Under the pieces are notes generated by a model. The model did no database searches, had not been told where the DNA came from, and worked only from the letters and a program-made list of their open reading frames with translations. A DNA stretch of 64,000 nucleotides from Morganella morganii. GTDB taxonomy: Bacteria > Pseudomonadota > Gammaproteobacteria > Enterobacterales > Enterobacteriaceae. Below are positions 41,260 through 51,171 of the stretch, one piece after another (the stretch's first letter is position 1; each line of letters begins with the position of its first letter). Both the position numbers and the translations under genes were made by a program. The stretch lies in assembly GCF_019243775.1 (NCBI RefSeq), contig NZ_CP069157.1:1240001-1304000 (forward strand), written 5' to 3'.

Positions 41260-43019
41260 TTATGCCAGACTGTCAGATTTGCGGAATCGCCCCTGATAAT
41301 CAAAGATTTTTTCGCGGATTTGCCAGTAGTTCTCTTTTTTGCGTGAGACAACAAAATCCGGGTAACGCAGCAGCACCTGCTGACGGATCACGGATTCTGC
41401 ATCCTGCCACTGAAAGGGCACACCGGGTGCGCGCAGATGCTGTGCCAGAAACTGTTTTTCAAAGACAAAACGCTGTGCCGGGGTGGTCAGGCGGAAACGT
41501 TCGCTGACAGTGGTGCCGTCTTCATCGTAATAGTTTATGGTCAGCCATTCACCGCGGTTATCCTGTCCGGCAGAAAGCGCCATACCGCCGCAGCGCAGCA
41601 CCAGGGCATCTTTCAGGCGCAGTGCGGCTTTCAGCAAGTCGTCCGGGTCACTGAGGATTTCATCACAGTGGCAGCAGCGCCGTGCGGCAATATCATTTTC
41701 CCCGTTACAGGACGGGCAGAGTTTAAAGCGGAAACGGAAATCGCACTGATGACGGGCGGATTCATCATCCGCATCAATAATTCCCTGACAGCGGCGGCCA
41801 TAGTGCTCGATGATATGCCCGTCGTCGGTACATAATCCCCAGAACAGATTAGCAAAGCCGCACAACGGGCAGAATACCTGCACCGGCTGGCTTTTGCTGT
41901 TCGGTTTGTGATTGCCGACTTCCGGCATATAAAGGTCATGCGGGTTTCCGGCGTAATCGAGGATCAGACACTCCGTTTTTCCGGGAGACAGGCGCAGCCC
42001 GCGGCCGGCGATTTGCTGGTAGAGGCTGACTGACTCTGTCGGGCGCAGAATGGCAATCACATCCACATGCGGGGCATCAAACCCGGTGGTGAGCACGGAA
42101 ACGTTGACCAGATAATGCAGCTCCCGCGCCTTGAAATTCCGGATAATCGTTTCCCGCTCCGCTGACGGGGTATCCGCACTGACCAGTGCCGCTTCGCCCG
42201 GCGGCAGCAGTGATACAATTTCAGCCGCATGTTCCACAGTGGCGGCAAATATCATGCAGCCCTGACGGGGGCGGCATACTCAATAATCTGGCGGACAATA
42301 CGCGGTGTGATCCGCTTTTGTTTTTTCACTTCCCGCGCCAGCACCTGCGTGTCAAACATCCCGGCGGCGCTGACCGGTACCTGTGAGAAATCATATTGCA
42401 GTACCGGCATATCCAGCCGCTGCGGCGGCACCAGATACTGATGGCTGACCATATAACGCAGCGGCAGTTCATAAATACAATCACGGAAGAAGCATTCATG
42501 ATCGCCGCGGATCATGCCATGATAGTGATACTGATAGATCCAGCCGCTGCCCAGCCGGTACGGCGTGGCTGTCAGGCCGAGAATGCGCAGGGCCGGGTTA
42601 TTTTTCTGCAGATGCTGTATCACCTGCTGATACTGACTGTCTTCGCTGAGGCTGATACGATGGCACTCATCAATAATCAGCAGGGAAAATTTGCCGTCAA
42701 AGTCCGCCGTATTACGGGCGACAGACTGCACGCTGCCGAAAATGACTTTTTGTGAAGACTCTTTTTGTGATAATCCGGCGGAATAGATACCGGCATCTAA
42801 CCCGTAAGCCTGATATTTACTGTGATTCTGCTCTACCAGCTCTTTGACATGCGCCAGCACCAGCACACGGCCGTGTGCCAGCCGCGCCAGTTCGGCGATC
42901 ACCAGGCTTTTTCCTGCCCCGGTGGGCAGAACAATCACCGCAGGTGAGGTGTGTTTGCGGAAATAGAGCAGGGTGGCATCAACAGCCTCCTGCTGATAAG
43001 GTCGCAGGGTAAACGTCAC
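41260..43019 (-). pseudogene. radD: RadD (YejH) helicase-like repair ATPase, split by a one-base frameshift
   Basis: Two ORFs, 43019-42252 (255 aa) and 42255-41260 (331 aa), together give 586 residues, exactly the length of E. coli RadD. The first carries the Walker A motif PTGAGKS, DECH box and SAT-like TATPYRLG. The second carries helicase motif VI-like [13 protein letters not shown] and CxxC zinc-binding pairs. The break is in a run of five G (42267-42271; C on the coding strand); one added base restores [12 protein letters not shown], matching the E. coli length. The ORFs overlap as ATGA, so reinitiation at the native Met is possible. Sequencing error is a real alternative. Confidence 0.88.
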
Positions 43020-43250
43020 AGAAACTCCGGCGGAACAGACAAAATCAGGGCGTCAGCATATCACACTTTGGGCGCGACAATTGACTGCATGACGGCGGAT
43101 AAACAGCGGAAGCGCCGTCAGAAAGGCGCTGTGATGTTGACGGTTTGTTGTTATAATGATTACTGTGGTTATTATCAAACAAAATTCTTTCATTTTATCT
43201 GCTTATCAGCCTGCAGCATGCTGCGGGCACGTCAGGTTTAAGAGACATTC

Positions 43251-43946
43251 ATGCGATTAGATAAATTTCTTGCCCATCAGATGGGTATCAGCCGGAACCT
43301 TGTGGCCAGAGAGCTGCGTGCGGGGATGGTGACTGTGGATGGTGCGGTCGTGAAAAACGGCGCACTGAAAGTCAGCGCGGAGAACGAAGTGGCGTATGAC
43401 GGCAATGTGATGACACACGTCACCGGGCCGCGCTACTTTATGCTGAATAAACCGCAGGGCTATGTCTGCTCAACGGATGACCCGGTTAACCCGACTATTC
43501 TTTATTTTATCGATGAGCCGGTTGCCCATAAACTGCATGCCGCCGGACGGCTGGATATTGATACCACCGGGCTTGTGCTGATGACTGACGACGGGCAGTG
43601 GTCGCACCGTATCACCTCACCGAAACATCATTGCGAGAAAACCTACCGCGTCACCCTGGCGGAGCCGGTGGCGGACACTACCGCAGCGCTGTTTGAGCAG
43701 GGTGTGTTACTTAACGGCGAACAGCACCCGACCAAACCGGCAAAACTCGAGATTATCACCCCGCAGGATGTGCGGCTGACGATTTCCGAAGGGCGCTATC
43801 ACCAGGTCAAACGTATGTTTGCCGCTGCCGGTAACCATGTGGACGAACTGCACCGCGAGCGTATCGGCGGCATTGTGCTGGATGACAGCCTGGCGCCGGG
43901 GGAATACCGCCCGCTGACTGATGAGGAAATTCAGTCGGTTCTCTGA
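43251..43946 (+). CDS. rsuA: 16S rRNA pseudouridine(516) synthase
   Basis: 231 residues (E. coli 231). N-terminal S4 RNA-binding domain (residues 1-45, [21 protein letters not shown]). Catalytic Asp102 lies in [14 protein letters not shown]. The C-terminal [11 protein letters not shown] motif is intact. Divergent from radD and followed by bcr, as in E. coli. Confidence 0.97.
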   Translation: MRLDKFLAHQMGISRNLVARELRAGMVTVDGAVVKNGALKVSAENEVAYDGNVMTHVTGPRYFMLNKPQGYVCSTDDPVNPTILYFIDEPVAHKLHAAGRLDIDTTGLVLMTDDGQWSHRITSPKHHCEKTYRVTLAEPVADTTAALFEQGVLLNGEQHPTKPAKLEIITPQDVRLTISEGRYHQVKRMFAAAGNHVDELHRERIGGIVLDDSLAPGEYRPLTDEEIQSVL

Positions 43947-43983
43947 ACACCTTTTTTACTGAATCCAATACGGAGTAACAGGC

Positions 43984-45168
43984 GTGCAAGTGCAACGTTC
44001 GGCCCATTTCGGCCTGATTTTTATCCTGGGGCTGTTATCGATGCTGATGCCTCTGGCTATCGATATGTATCTGCCAAGCATGCCGACCATCGCCCGTGAC
44101 TTTGGTGTCACTGAGGGCGATGTCCAGATGACACTCAACAGTTACCTGATCGGTTTCGCCGCCGGGCAACTGGTATACGGTCCGATGGCGGATGCGCTCG
44201 GCCGCAAGCCGGTGATCCTCGGGGGAACACTGATTTTCGCCCTGGCCTCCGCCGGGTGTGCGATGTCTCAGGATATCGGCACCTTTATCGGGATGCGCGG
44301 GCTGCACGGCTTTGCAGCGGCTGCGGCAAGTGTGGTGATCAACGCCCTGATGCGCGATATGTTCACCAAAGATGAATTCTCCCGCAGTATGTCGTTTGTG
44401 GTGCTGGTAATGACAGTGGCACCGCTGCTGGCACCGATCATGGGCGGTATGATGATGCTCTGGTTCAGCTGGCACGCGATTTTCTGGACCATCATGATTG
44501 CCGCGCTGATCGCTGCACTGCTGGTGCTGTTCTTTATCCGCGAAACCCTGCCGAAAGAGCGGCGTCAGCCGTTCCGGCTGCGGATCATGCTCGGCCAGTT
44601 TGTCACGCTGTTCCGCCAGAAGCGGGTACTGTGCTATATGGTGGCATCCGGTTTTTCATTTGCCGGGATGTTTTCGTTTTTATCCGCCGGGTCATTCGTT
44701 TACATTCAGCTTTACGGGCTGACGGAGCTGGAATTTGGTTACTGCTTCGCGCTGAATATTGTTTTCCTGTTTATTATGACCACCATTAACAGCCGTTATG
44801 TCCGCCGTTTCGGCGCACTGAATATGCTGCGCACCGGGCTGGTGGTGCAGTTGCTGGCCGGATGCTGGCTGGTACTGGCCGCATCCGCCGATCTCGGCTT
44901 TGTGGCGCTGATGATAGGTGTGGCCTGCTATGTGGGGAATATTGCCATGATCACATCAAATGCCATGGCGGTGATTCTGGATGATTATCCGCATATGGCC
45001 GGTACCGCCTCATCACTGGCCGGTGTGCTGCGGTTTGGTATCGGTGCGGGTGTCGGTGCGGTGGTAGCTTCATTTAACATGACAACGGTCTGGCCGATGG
45101 TCGGCGTGATGGCGCTCTGTATTCTGATTGCCGCTTCTCTGGTGCTGTACGCACGGCGTTTTGCCTGA
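43984..45168 (+). CDS. bcr: Bcr/CflA family drug efflux MFS transporter
   Basis: 394 residues with twelve hydrophobic segments; GTG start at 43984 behind GGAG. Motif D1/A-like GPMADALGRKPVILGG is at the loop after segment 2. Bcr exports bicyclomycin, sulfonamide and cysteine-related compounds in E. coli. Begins 37 nt after rsuA and is likely cotranscribed. A GC-rich hairpin (CCGGTCCGGG/CTCCGGGCCGG) follows near 45185-45208. Confidence 0.93.
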   Translation: MQVQRSAHFGLIFILGLLSMLMPLAIDMYLPSMPTIARDFGVTEGDVQMTLNSYLIGFAAGQLVYGPMADALGRKPVILGGTLIFALASAGCAMSQDIGTFIGMRGLHGFAAAAASVVINALMRDMFTKDEFSRSMSFVVLVMTVAPLLAPIMGGMMMLWFSWHAIFWTIMIAALIAALLVLFFIRETLPKERRQPFRLRIMLGQFVTLFRQKRVLCYMVASGFSFAGMFSFLSAGSFVYIQLYGLTELEFGYCFALNIVFLFIMTTINSRYVRRFGALNMLRTGLVVQLLAGCWLVLAASADLGFVALMIGVACYVGNIAMITSNAMAVILDDYPHMAGTASSLAGVLRFGIGAGVGAVVASFNMTTVWPMVGVMALCILIAASLVLYARRFA

Positions 45169-45680
45169 TTTCCTTTCCCTGTTGCCGGTCCGGGTGTCTC
45201 CGGGCCGGTCATTTCCCGAATATCAGTAATAGTCGAATGATTACTCCGGATAACTACTCAGTCGTCATTTGGTTGATCTGAGTCATGAAAAGTTACACTA
45301 ATGTGAATTCTGTTTCACGGCAGAAAGTAACGTATAATATCGTACGCCTTTCTCTTAATTATATAATTAACTGATATTTCATCGTATTTACGGGTATTCG
45401 GGTCATTACAGCGCGGAATTATATCCTTCTTCATTCAATTTAAGCTATATGATATAAAATAAATCAGTTGAGAAAATTAACAAAACAGTATACAAATAGA
45501 GGTAATTGGATTGATGATGTTAACATCCGGCGAAAGAGCACAATGTGTTTTATTACCGGATCGGGAGTAAATCACCGGCGTTTCATCATCCGTGAACACA
45601 GAATGTTCGTTAATTCCGAAGGATTGGGTCGGAAAATTTATTTCAGATGATTCACCGGCACAGTAAGACAGGATAATAGT
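45169..45680. other. Intergenic region between bcr and yejG
   Basis: About 510 bp, AT-rich in the second half. Holds a GC-rich hairpin right after bcr and possible promoter sequences near 45330-45345 (TATAAT). A 60-codon TTG-start ORF (45468-45650) and an 18-codon ORF behind AGAGGT (45511-45570 area) are present but neither resembles a known protein. Confidence 0.4.
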
Positions 45681-46025
45681 GTGAATAGTAATGCGCTTTC
45701 AGTTGTTTCCCGCCTGCCACAGCATTACCGGCTTGCCGGTCATGATGACGGCCGCCGGTTAGAGGCGTTACCGGAATCTTTGCAGAGCAGGGAAGACAGC
45801 CTGACCGGTTTAAAATTACTGAGTCACGGCCACCATTCAACATACGATGCACTGTGCGCCATCCGGTCGCACCTGGAAGGATTACAGATTGATAGTCTGA
45901 TCCTGACCTGGGAAGGGGAGCCGTGCCTGTTTTTACACAGTGATGATGAAAGTACCGCACTGTGTGCCCTGAAAACCGCAGGGGCGGCAATTGCGGAGAA
46001 TATTTCTGCCCGTTACCCGTTCTGA
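45681..46025 (+). CDS. yejG: YejG family protein
   Basis: 114 residues, same length as E. coli YejG. Starts with GTG 45681 behind AGGA. Conserved pieces: LSVVSRLPQHYR at the start, LLSHGHHS near residue 45, WEGEPCLFLH near residue 80, and a C-terminal YPF-like end. Function unknown. In E. coli it also lies next to bcr. Ends at a bidirectional terminator facing mepS. Confidence 0.85.
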   Translation: MNSNALSVVSRLPQHYRLAGHDDGRRLEALPESLQSREDSLTGLKLLSHGHHSTYDALCAIRSHLEGLQIDSLILTWEGEPCLFLHSDDESTALCALKTAGAAIAENISARYPF

Positions 46026-46074
46026 CAGGTAACACTGCCGTTCTGTGTGACGGATTCTGATAAAATGCAGACAT

Positions 46075-46105
46075 AAAAAAAGCTTCCTGAAAAGGAAGCT
46101 TTTTC
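46075..46105. terminator. Bidirectional terminator between yejG and mepS
   Basis: AAAAAAGCTTCCT-GAAA-AGGAAGCTTTTTC: 11-bp stem with GAAA loop and T/A tails on both sides. Confidence 0.9.
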
Positions 46106-46139
46106 TTGTTAAATAATACACTGCAAGGGAGTGAATGTA

Positions 46140-46694
46140 TTATTTAATTAAACGGCGTCCGTCGTAATAACGGTTGTTCCAGTATTTATCCGTCATGTTT
46201 GAGACGATAACACCGTTTGAAGTGGATGCATGGACAAATTTGTCATTGCCGACATAAATACCGACATGGCGCTGACGTTTTCCGGTTTTAAATAACACCA
46301 AGTCGCCGGCCTGTAATTTAGCGCGTTTTACGCTGGTGCCGACAGACTGCTGCTCTGCGGTTGAACGCGGCAGTTCCATACCGAACTGGTCAAGGAAAGT
46401 CTGACGGACAAATGCGGAGCAATCAATACCGGAGCGGGTGGTGCCGCCGAGGCGGTAAGCAACGCCTTTCCAGCTGGCATACTGAGACATCAGTTTGGAT
46501 TTAACATCAACATTATTAACTAACTGTTCGAATTCATCCTGAGACGCTTGCAAGATAAAGCTGTTTGTACGGGTTTCAGATTGAACTTGACGGGCTGAAT
46601 TTGGAGATGTACTGCATGCTGACAATGTCGCCGCGATAATCAATGCCGGAACAATCCGGGTGATATATCTCAGAATTGGTTGAGATGTGACCAT
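46140..46694 (-). CDS. mepS: Murein DD-endopeptidase MepS (Spr), NlpC/P60 lipoprotein
   Basis: 184 residues. Lipoprotein signal with lipobox LSAC (Cys27). NlpC/P60 domain with catalytic Cys92 (GIDCSAF), His143 (RHVGIYVG) and His155 (KFVHAS); the spacing equals that of E. coli Spr (68/119/131). It cleaves D-Ala-mDAP cross-links to allow cell-wall growth and is degraded by NlpI-Prc in E. coli. An AT-rich 330-bp region upstream holds its promoter. Confidence 0.96.
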   Translation of the reverse strand: MVTSQPILRYITRIVPALIIAATLSACSTSPNSARQVQSETRTNSFILQASQDEFEQLVNNVDVKSKLMSQYASWKGVAYRLGGTTRSGIDCSAFVRQTFLDQFGMELPRSTAEQQSVGTSVKRAKLQAGDLVLFKTGKRQRHVGIYVGNDKFVHASTSNGVIVSNMTDKYWNNRYYDGRRLIK

Positions 46695-47022
46695 GTGTGA
46701 GTTTTCCCTTGCAGTCCTTATGTGACAAACGTCACTTTAAAAAACAAAACATATCAACACTAATTAAATCTGTGTATGTGCACAATATGTTTATTCTAAA
46801 AACGTGCGGAACGGCACGTTTAATATCCATGAACAATTACTGAGGAAAAATTAATCAGTCATCCGTAAAGGCGTAATTATCGGTGAAATTAATCAATTCC
46901 TAATAATCGGACGGATTGATACTACATAAAGGTGCCGGAAATGGCGAGGGAAAAAACCTGTTATTTACAAAACCTTAAATTTGTCAGCGAAACAATCAGG
47001 ATGTGATGTCAAATATGTTTAA
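46695..47022. other. mepS upstream region
   Basis: Roughly 330 bp, AT-rich, without an ORF. It holds a leftward hairpin terminator at 46798-46821 (AAACGTGC/GCACGTTT with T-run on the minus strand), ending lpxT transcription, then the presumed mepS promoter. Confidence 0.5.
46798..46821 (-). terminator. Leftward terminator downstream of lpxT
   Basis: AAACGTGC-GGAACG-GCACGTTT perfect 8-bp stem with T-run on the minus strand; about 200 nt beyond the lpxT stop. Confidence 0.65.
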
Positions 47023-47742
47023 CTAATGTGAAATTTTCTTTGTAATATCGGATAAACGGGGCATATGGCGTACCAGAAAATTTACACACTGATCACTCAG
47101 CGGTGTCAGTAAAATCCAGGGAACCGTGATCAGTGCCAGTGACAGCGAACCGGCCATAATATCGCTGAACCAGTGTGCACCGGCCATTATCCGCGGTAAA
47201 GAAAATATAATTGTCAGCAAAACTGCTGCCGCAAAATAACGGAATCCGGCATAACGCCAGACAAAGGCGGCAAAAATGATCAGCATCAGCCCGTGGTCGC
47301 CCGGAAAACTGCTTTTTGAGGCATCTTTTGTAAAGATCCCGGTGATATCGCTGACACGGTGAACAGCGTCCAGTTCCAGTGTCGGGCTGAGGCGGTTAAA
47401 AGGAATTGCCTGTCCGGCCTGATTAATCAGTACCGCACTTATTACCATCACCACACCTGCCATTACCAGACGGCGTTTACCGTCGCTGTCCTGTTTGCGG
47501 AAAGCCGCATAATAGATAAGTCCCATCAGCAGGAGTGCTGCCAGATCAAATGCCCGGTTGTTAATAACCGCAATAAATACAGCCAGTGAATGATTACCGG
47601 CGAGCGGGGTATTGAAAAAACGGAAAACAGCATGGTCAGGTAGCGCCCACCAGCCGTGATCAACCGGCAGGTACCAGGAAAGAAACAGCATGATACCGGC
47701 GAGGCTGATAAAAAGCGGAAGTGTGATGCGTTGTACTGCCAT
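47023..47742 (-). CDS. lpxT: Undecaprenyl-diphosphate:lipid A phosphotransferase LpxT
   Basis: 239 residues with about six membrane segments. PAP2 motifs: KDASKSSFPGDHG (residues about 140-152) and LPRIMAGAHWFSDIMAG (residues about 185-200). Both match E. coli LpxT closely, as does the C-terminal VPWILLTPLSDQ. It transfers phosphate from undecaprenyl pyrophosphate to lipid A in the periplasm. Neighbourhood with mepS is as in E. coli. Confidence 0.93.
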   Translation of the reverse strand: MAVQRITLPLFISLAGIMLFLSWYLPVDHGWWALPDHAVFRFFNTPLAGNHSLAVFIAVINNRAFDLAALLLMGLIYYAAFRKQDSDGKRRLVMAGVVMVISAVLINQAGQAIPFNRLSPTLELDAVHRVSDITGIFTKDASKSSFPGDHGLMLIIFAAFVWRYAGFRYFAAAVLLTIIFSLPRIMAGAHWFSDIMAGSLSLALITVPWILLTPLSDQCVNFLVRHMPRLSDITKKISH

Positions 47743-47861
47743 GACAAAACCTGATGATAATAAAATATTATTACGGAAATAGTTCCGGATAGTCTGACAG
47801 AAATACGGATAAGGGTTTATACAGAAAAAGGGAAATAACGCATGTTATTTTTATGTAAAAG

Positions 47862-47889
47862 TTGTTGGTTTCGTGGTGGCGTCTATAAT
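47862..47889 (+). promoter_or_regulatory. Candidate sigma-70 promoter upstream of first pilin-like gene
   Basis: TTGTTG at 47862-47867 and a perfect TATAAT at 47884-47889 with 16-bp spacing. A roughly 200-nt untranslated leader would separate it from the ATG at 48103, which is long and may be regulatory. Confidence 0.45.
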
Positions 47890-48102
47890 CATAAGTGAAG
47901 AGAGTGATGTAGTTAATAAAGCCGAATGCATATCATAAAATAAGGAATTTCAGATTATAACGCTGAAGGTGTACTAAAAATACGGCTGTTTGTTATAGCG
48001 CAGTAAAGATTAGTGACCTATTGTCGATAAGGAATAAGCGAATATTTTTCATCCCGGCGGTAACGGATTGCCTCCGTGAATACTTATCTGAAGAGGTACG
48101 TT

Positions 48103-48432
48103 ATGAAAAAGCTACAGTTCTTTATCGCTGCTGCAGGCTTATTAATGAGCAGTTTTGCTCCGGCAACTGAAAGTAAAGGCCAGACAGCATCGGGTGTGAT
48201 CATTTTTCATGGTGCGATTGTTGAAGGCCCTTGTGCAATGGACTTTCAGACCAATGACATCAGTTCCCGCTGTTACCGCTCCGGGATGAAAAAAGAGCGG
48301 CTGAATACCCAGACTATTACCCGTAATACCCGGTCAGTTTCTGATTTGATACCGGCCAATATGGGTGATGCAAAACTTCACTGGATGGATGACAGTAAGC
48401 TGATAGCGATGGTTATTGTCAGTTATCTTTAA
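48103..48432 (+). CDS. Small secreted pilin-like protein 1
   Basis: 109 residues from ATG 48103, with GAAGAGG 6 nt upstream; a reading from 48076 adds an unlikely N-terminus. Signal peptide of about 22 residues (KKLQFFIAAAGLLMSSFAPA). The mature part starts TASGVIIFHGAIVEGPCAMD, the G-x-I-x-F-x-G-x-I...C opening of type 1 pilin subunits, and has a second Cys 16-20 residues later. It is only about 85 residues when mature, half a normal pilin, and lacks the usual C-terminal strand region. Paralogous to the gene at 48609. Confidence 0.6.
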   Translation: MKKLQFFIAAAGLLMSSFAPATESKGQTASGVIIFHGAIVEGPCAMDFQTNDISSRCYRSGMKKERLNTQTITRNTRSVSDLIPANMGDAKLHWMDDSKLIAMVIVSYL

Positions 48433-48462
48433 TGCAGACTGAGAATCACAATTAATGCATTC

Positions 48463-48526
48463 AGAGGAAACCGGAAAAATCGTGTGACGTATCACACCAC
48501 GATATCTGTTTCCTCTTCTTTTTTTG
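48463..48526 (+). terminator. Terminator between the two pilin-like genes
   Basis: AGAGGAAAC (48463-48471) pairs with GTTTCCTCT (48508-48516), with an inner TCGTG/CACGA helix, then TCTTTTTTT. The two genes are therefore mostly separate transcripts. Confidence 0.75.
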
Positions 48527-48608
48527 TGTCCGGCGCGTTATAACAGATACAGCGGTAACGTTAACACGCTGGTCGTCAGTCTGACGAAACAACAGTGAGG
48601 TGCCTGTG

Positions 48609-48947
48609 ATGAATCATCTTAAGGCTATTTTCAGTGGTATGTTGTTAAGCTTGTCAGTTATCACACCGGGTGCGGCAGCCGGTGTCAGTGAAGGGACGAT
48701 TCTGCTGTTCGGCAGTGTGGTGAATGCCGCCTGTGAGGTCAGTGTCCCGGCGGCGGAACAGCCGCAGAACAGTCAGCCGTCATTTGAATATCGCTGCCTG
48801 CGCAACGGAGAGCCTGCCAGTGTGCAGGACAGTATCGCTGAAGGTGAACTTGTGCAGGGGCGTCTGCCGCAGTCAATGGGGCGTACGTCTTACTCGGTGC
48901 TGAATGAAGAGCGCCGGGAAGCGTATCTGCGGGTGGATTATTTCTGA
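48609..48947 (+). CDS. Small secreted pilin-like protein 2
   Basis: 112 residues from ATG 48609 with GTGAGG 8 nt upstream. Signal peptide ends near AAAG. Mature start VSEGTILLFGSVVNAACEV has the same G-x-I-x-x-F-G-x-V...C pattern as the gene before it, and a second Cys (YRCLRNGE) about 25 residues on. The mature size is again about 90 residues. Possibly a minor fimbrial or chaperone-free periplasmic protein; no usher or chaperone is near. Confidence 0.6.
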   Translation: MNHLKAIFSGMLLSLSVITPGAAAGVSEGTILLFGSVVNAACEVSVPAAEQPQNSQPSFEYRCLRNGEPASVQDSIAEGELVQGRLPQSMGRTSYSVLNEERREAYLRVDYF

Positions 48948-49038
48948 GGGACGGGGAAAGGACGGCGGGTCAGCCGGTCTCCGCAATGTGCAGAAAACCG
49001 GTAACCCGGTAACAGGCAGTTTTTACCGGCTGCGGGAA

Positions 49039-49611
49039 TTAATCCGCGCGGCCCATATAACGGCGTTCCGCGATATGAATGCGGATTTTTTCACCGTTAC
49101 TCAGGTATTCAGGCACCTGAATCACCAGCCCGGTCGGCATGGTTGCCGGTTTGGTCCGTGCACTGGCGGATGCACCCTTGATGCCCGGGGTGGTTTCAAC
49201 GATTTCCATATCGACAGTCTGCGGTAACTCCAGCGCCAGCACCTGGCCATCCATTGTCAGTACCTGCATACCCGGCAGACCTTCCTCGGGAATAAACAGC
49301 AGTTCTTCTTCGATCTGATCTTTTTTCATCGGATACGGCGTGAAGTCTTCATCATCCATAAAGACATACTCATCACCATCAACATAAGAGAGCTGAACAG
49401 CGCGGCGGGTTAAGGTAATGGTCTCAATAATATCATCGCCTTTAAAACGCTCTTCCACTTTCTGACCGGTACGGACATCAGTAAAACGCATTTTATACAG
49501 GGTGCTGGCCCCGCGGGCACTTGGCGTCTGGACATCGATATCTTTGACCATCAGCAGCTTGCCGTTATAGCTCACTGCGGTTCCGCGTTTAATTTCATTG
49601 GCTTTTGCCAT
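49039..49611 (-). CDS. yeiP: Elongation factor P-like protein (YeiP/EfpL)
   Basis: 190 residues, three-domain EF-P architecture. The tip loop of domain I reads SARGAS (residues 31-36) with Arg33 where EF-P has its modified Lys, as in YeiP/EfpL. EfpL helps ribosomes past certain stalling motifs without modification. The EF-P family end ([16 protein letters not shown]) is present. Position near lpxT follows E. coli. Confidence 0.93.
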   Translation of the reverse strand: MAKANEIKRGTAVSYNGKLLMVKDIDVQTPSARGASTLYKMRFTDVRTGQKVEERFKGDDIIETITLTRRAVQLSYVDGDEYVFMDDEDFTPYPMKKDQIEEELLFIPEEGLPGMQVLTMDGQVLALELPQTVDMEIVETTPGIKGASASARTKPATMPTGLVIQVPEYLSNGEKIRIHIAERRYMGRAD

Positions 49612-49715
49612 AATTTGTCCCGTTACATAATGAACATCAATAGTAAAGCAGGCCTTAAAGCCTGCCGATTGGCGACAAAATTACTCGCAGTTTTTCCAAT
49701 GTGCAAGCCCAAATT

Positions 49716-49750
49716 ATCACACCCGCCTGCAGAAATGCAGCGGGTGTGAT
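49716..49750 (-). terminator. Long hairpin after mtr
   Basis: ATCACACCCG and CGGGTGTGAT flank CTGCA-GAAA-TGCAG; 15 pairs with one bulged C. It ends the mtr transcript, although a T-run is weak. Confidence 0.6.
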
Positions 49751-49762
49751 ATCCGGGTGAAA

Positions 49763-51010
49763 TCAGCGGTAAACCGGCAGGAGATCCATCATGGATAAAA
49801 TATGTGTGACGGCGTTGAGAAGCCCGAACAGAATGATAAAGATGATCATCGCATTGCCGCCCGGCACACGGTAGGCTGCCTGCGGGAAGCGGCGGCGGGT
49901 GGCTTTTGCCATCAGCGCCGGGACAATCACCGCCCAGATGGTTGCTGCCAGCCCGGCATAACCGATGGCATACAGGAACCCGTCCGGGTACAGCACTGCC
50001 AGAATCGCCGGCGGAACAAAGGTAAACACGGCGGATTTCAGGCGTCCGGTGCCGTTATCCTTAAACTTAAAGAAGTCAGCGATGTAGTCAAACAGTCCCA
50101 GCGACACCCCGAGGAAGGAGCTGGCCAGCGCCATATAACTGAAGGCATTGAGTAACTGCACCGTAGTGTCACTGTTGATAGCGGCTTTCATCTGGCTTAA
50201 CAGCGCGGTGATATTGCCGCCTTCCGCGATAACCTGCTTAAAGTTTTCACGCGGGACGTTACCCTGGGCGGCCAGCTGCCATAAGATATAGATCACCAGT
50301 GAAATCAGGGAGCCGATAAGCAGACTGCGCACGACGGATTTCGCGTCATTACGGTAATATTTCACCAGACCCGGCACGTTACCGTGGAAGCCGAATGAGG
50401 TCAGCAGGAACGGCAGCGCTACCAGTGCATACGGCAGATAGCGGGCTTCCGGGTCCTGTGTGTTAAATAATACCGCGGTTTTCACTTCCGTGATCATGCC
50501 GCCTGCGGACATCACAAATGCAATCACCATCCCGCCGATTAAAATGGTGCACAGACGGTCAACGGCTTTGGTGGAAATCCAGACAATCACGGCCACCACG
50601 GCAGCAAAGAAAATCCCGCTCATCGCCGGGGTGATATTGAGTCCGCGTGCTGCCAGGTTCTCCTGTAACATCGAACCACCGGCCGAGATATATGCATAAG
50701 TCAGAATATAGAGCACAAAGGCGATGGAGAGCCCGTTAATTACTGACCAGCCGTTACCCAGCAGATCTTTGGTAATGGTGTGAAAGCTGGAGCCTGACGG
50801 ATAATTGAGGTTTGCCTCGAGGATCATCAGCCCGGAGGTATACATACAAAACCAGGTGTAAATCAGCAGCAGAACGGAGCCGGTAAACCAGACACCCGCT
50901 GTCATTACAGGGATGGAAAACATGCCTGCACCGACAGCGGTACCGGCGATAATCATGGCACCGCCCAGGACGGAAGGGCGTTTGGTTTGTGTTATTGCGT
51001 CGCTGCTCAT
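49763..51010 (-). CDS. mtr: Tryptophan-specific permease Mtr
   Basis: 415 residues, eleven hydrophobic segments of the aromatic amino acid permease family (TyrP/TnaB/Mtr). GTAVGAGMFSIPV near residue 22, WFCMYTSGLMILEANLNY near residue 53, and FGFHGNVPGLVKYY near residue 205 match Mtr best. High-affinity tryptophan/proton symport in the inner membrane. E. coli mtr is elsewhere on the chromosome, so this location is a local difference. Possible TrpR operator upstream. Confidence 0.88.
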   Translation of the reverse strand: MSSDAITQTKRPSVLGGAMIIAGTAVGAGMFSIPVMTAGVWFTGSVLLLIYTWFCMYTSGLMILEANLNYPSGSSFHTITKDLLGNGWSVINGLSIAFVLYILTYAYISAGGSMLQENLAARGLNITPAMSGIFFAAVVAVIVWISTKAVDRLCTILIGGMVIAFVMSAGGMITEVKTAVLFNTQDPEARYLPYALVALPFLLTSFGFHGNVPGLVKYYRNDAKSVVRSLLIGSLISLVIYILWQLAAQGNVPRENFKQVIAEGGNITALLSQMKAAINSDTTVQLLNAFSYMALASSFLGVSLGLFDYIADFFKFKDNGTGRLKSAVFTFVPPAILAVLYPDGFLYAIGYAGLAATIWAVIVPALMAKATRRRFPQAAYRVPGGNAMIIFIILFGLLNAVTHILSMMDLLPVYR

Positions 51011-51036
51011 TAAATAAATCCTCCGGTTACTCAGCT

Positions 51037-51060
51037 CCGTGTACTAGCTTGATGATACGG
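51037..51060 (-). promoter_or_regulatory. Possible TrpR operator of mtr
   Basis: On the minus strand GTATCATCAAGCTAGTACAC contains one perfect TrpR half-site CTAGTAC and a poor partner, 27-49 nt before the mtr start. E. coli mtr is repressed by TrpR. The weak second half keeps confidence low. Confidence 0.3.
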
Positions 51061-51171
51061 CGGCAAAAAAAGGTTGTAAAGCAGATAAACTGATAAATCC
51101 GCGTAATTGTGTGTGATTGAATGATAAATGAGCAATTACCGCCCCGGTAGTCAGGTGCGGCATGTAACGGA

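Noticed and set aside
45468..45650. 60-codon ORF between bcr and yejG
   Set aside because: TTG start, no convincing ribosome site, Arg-rich and without protein-like pattern.
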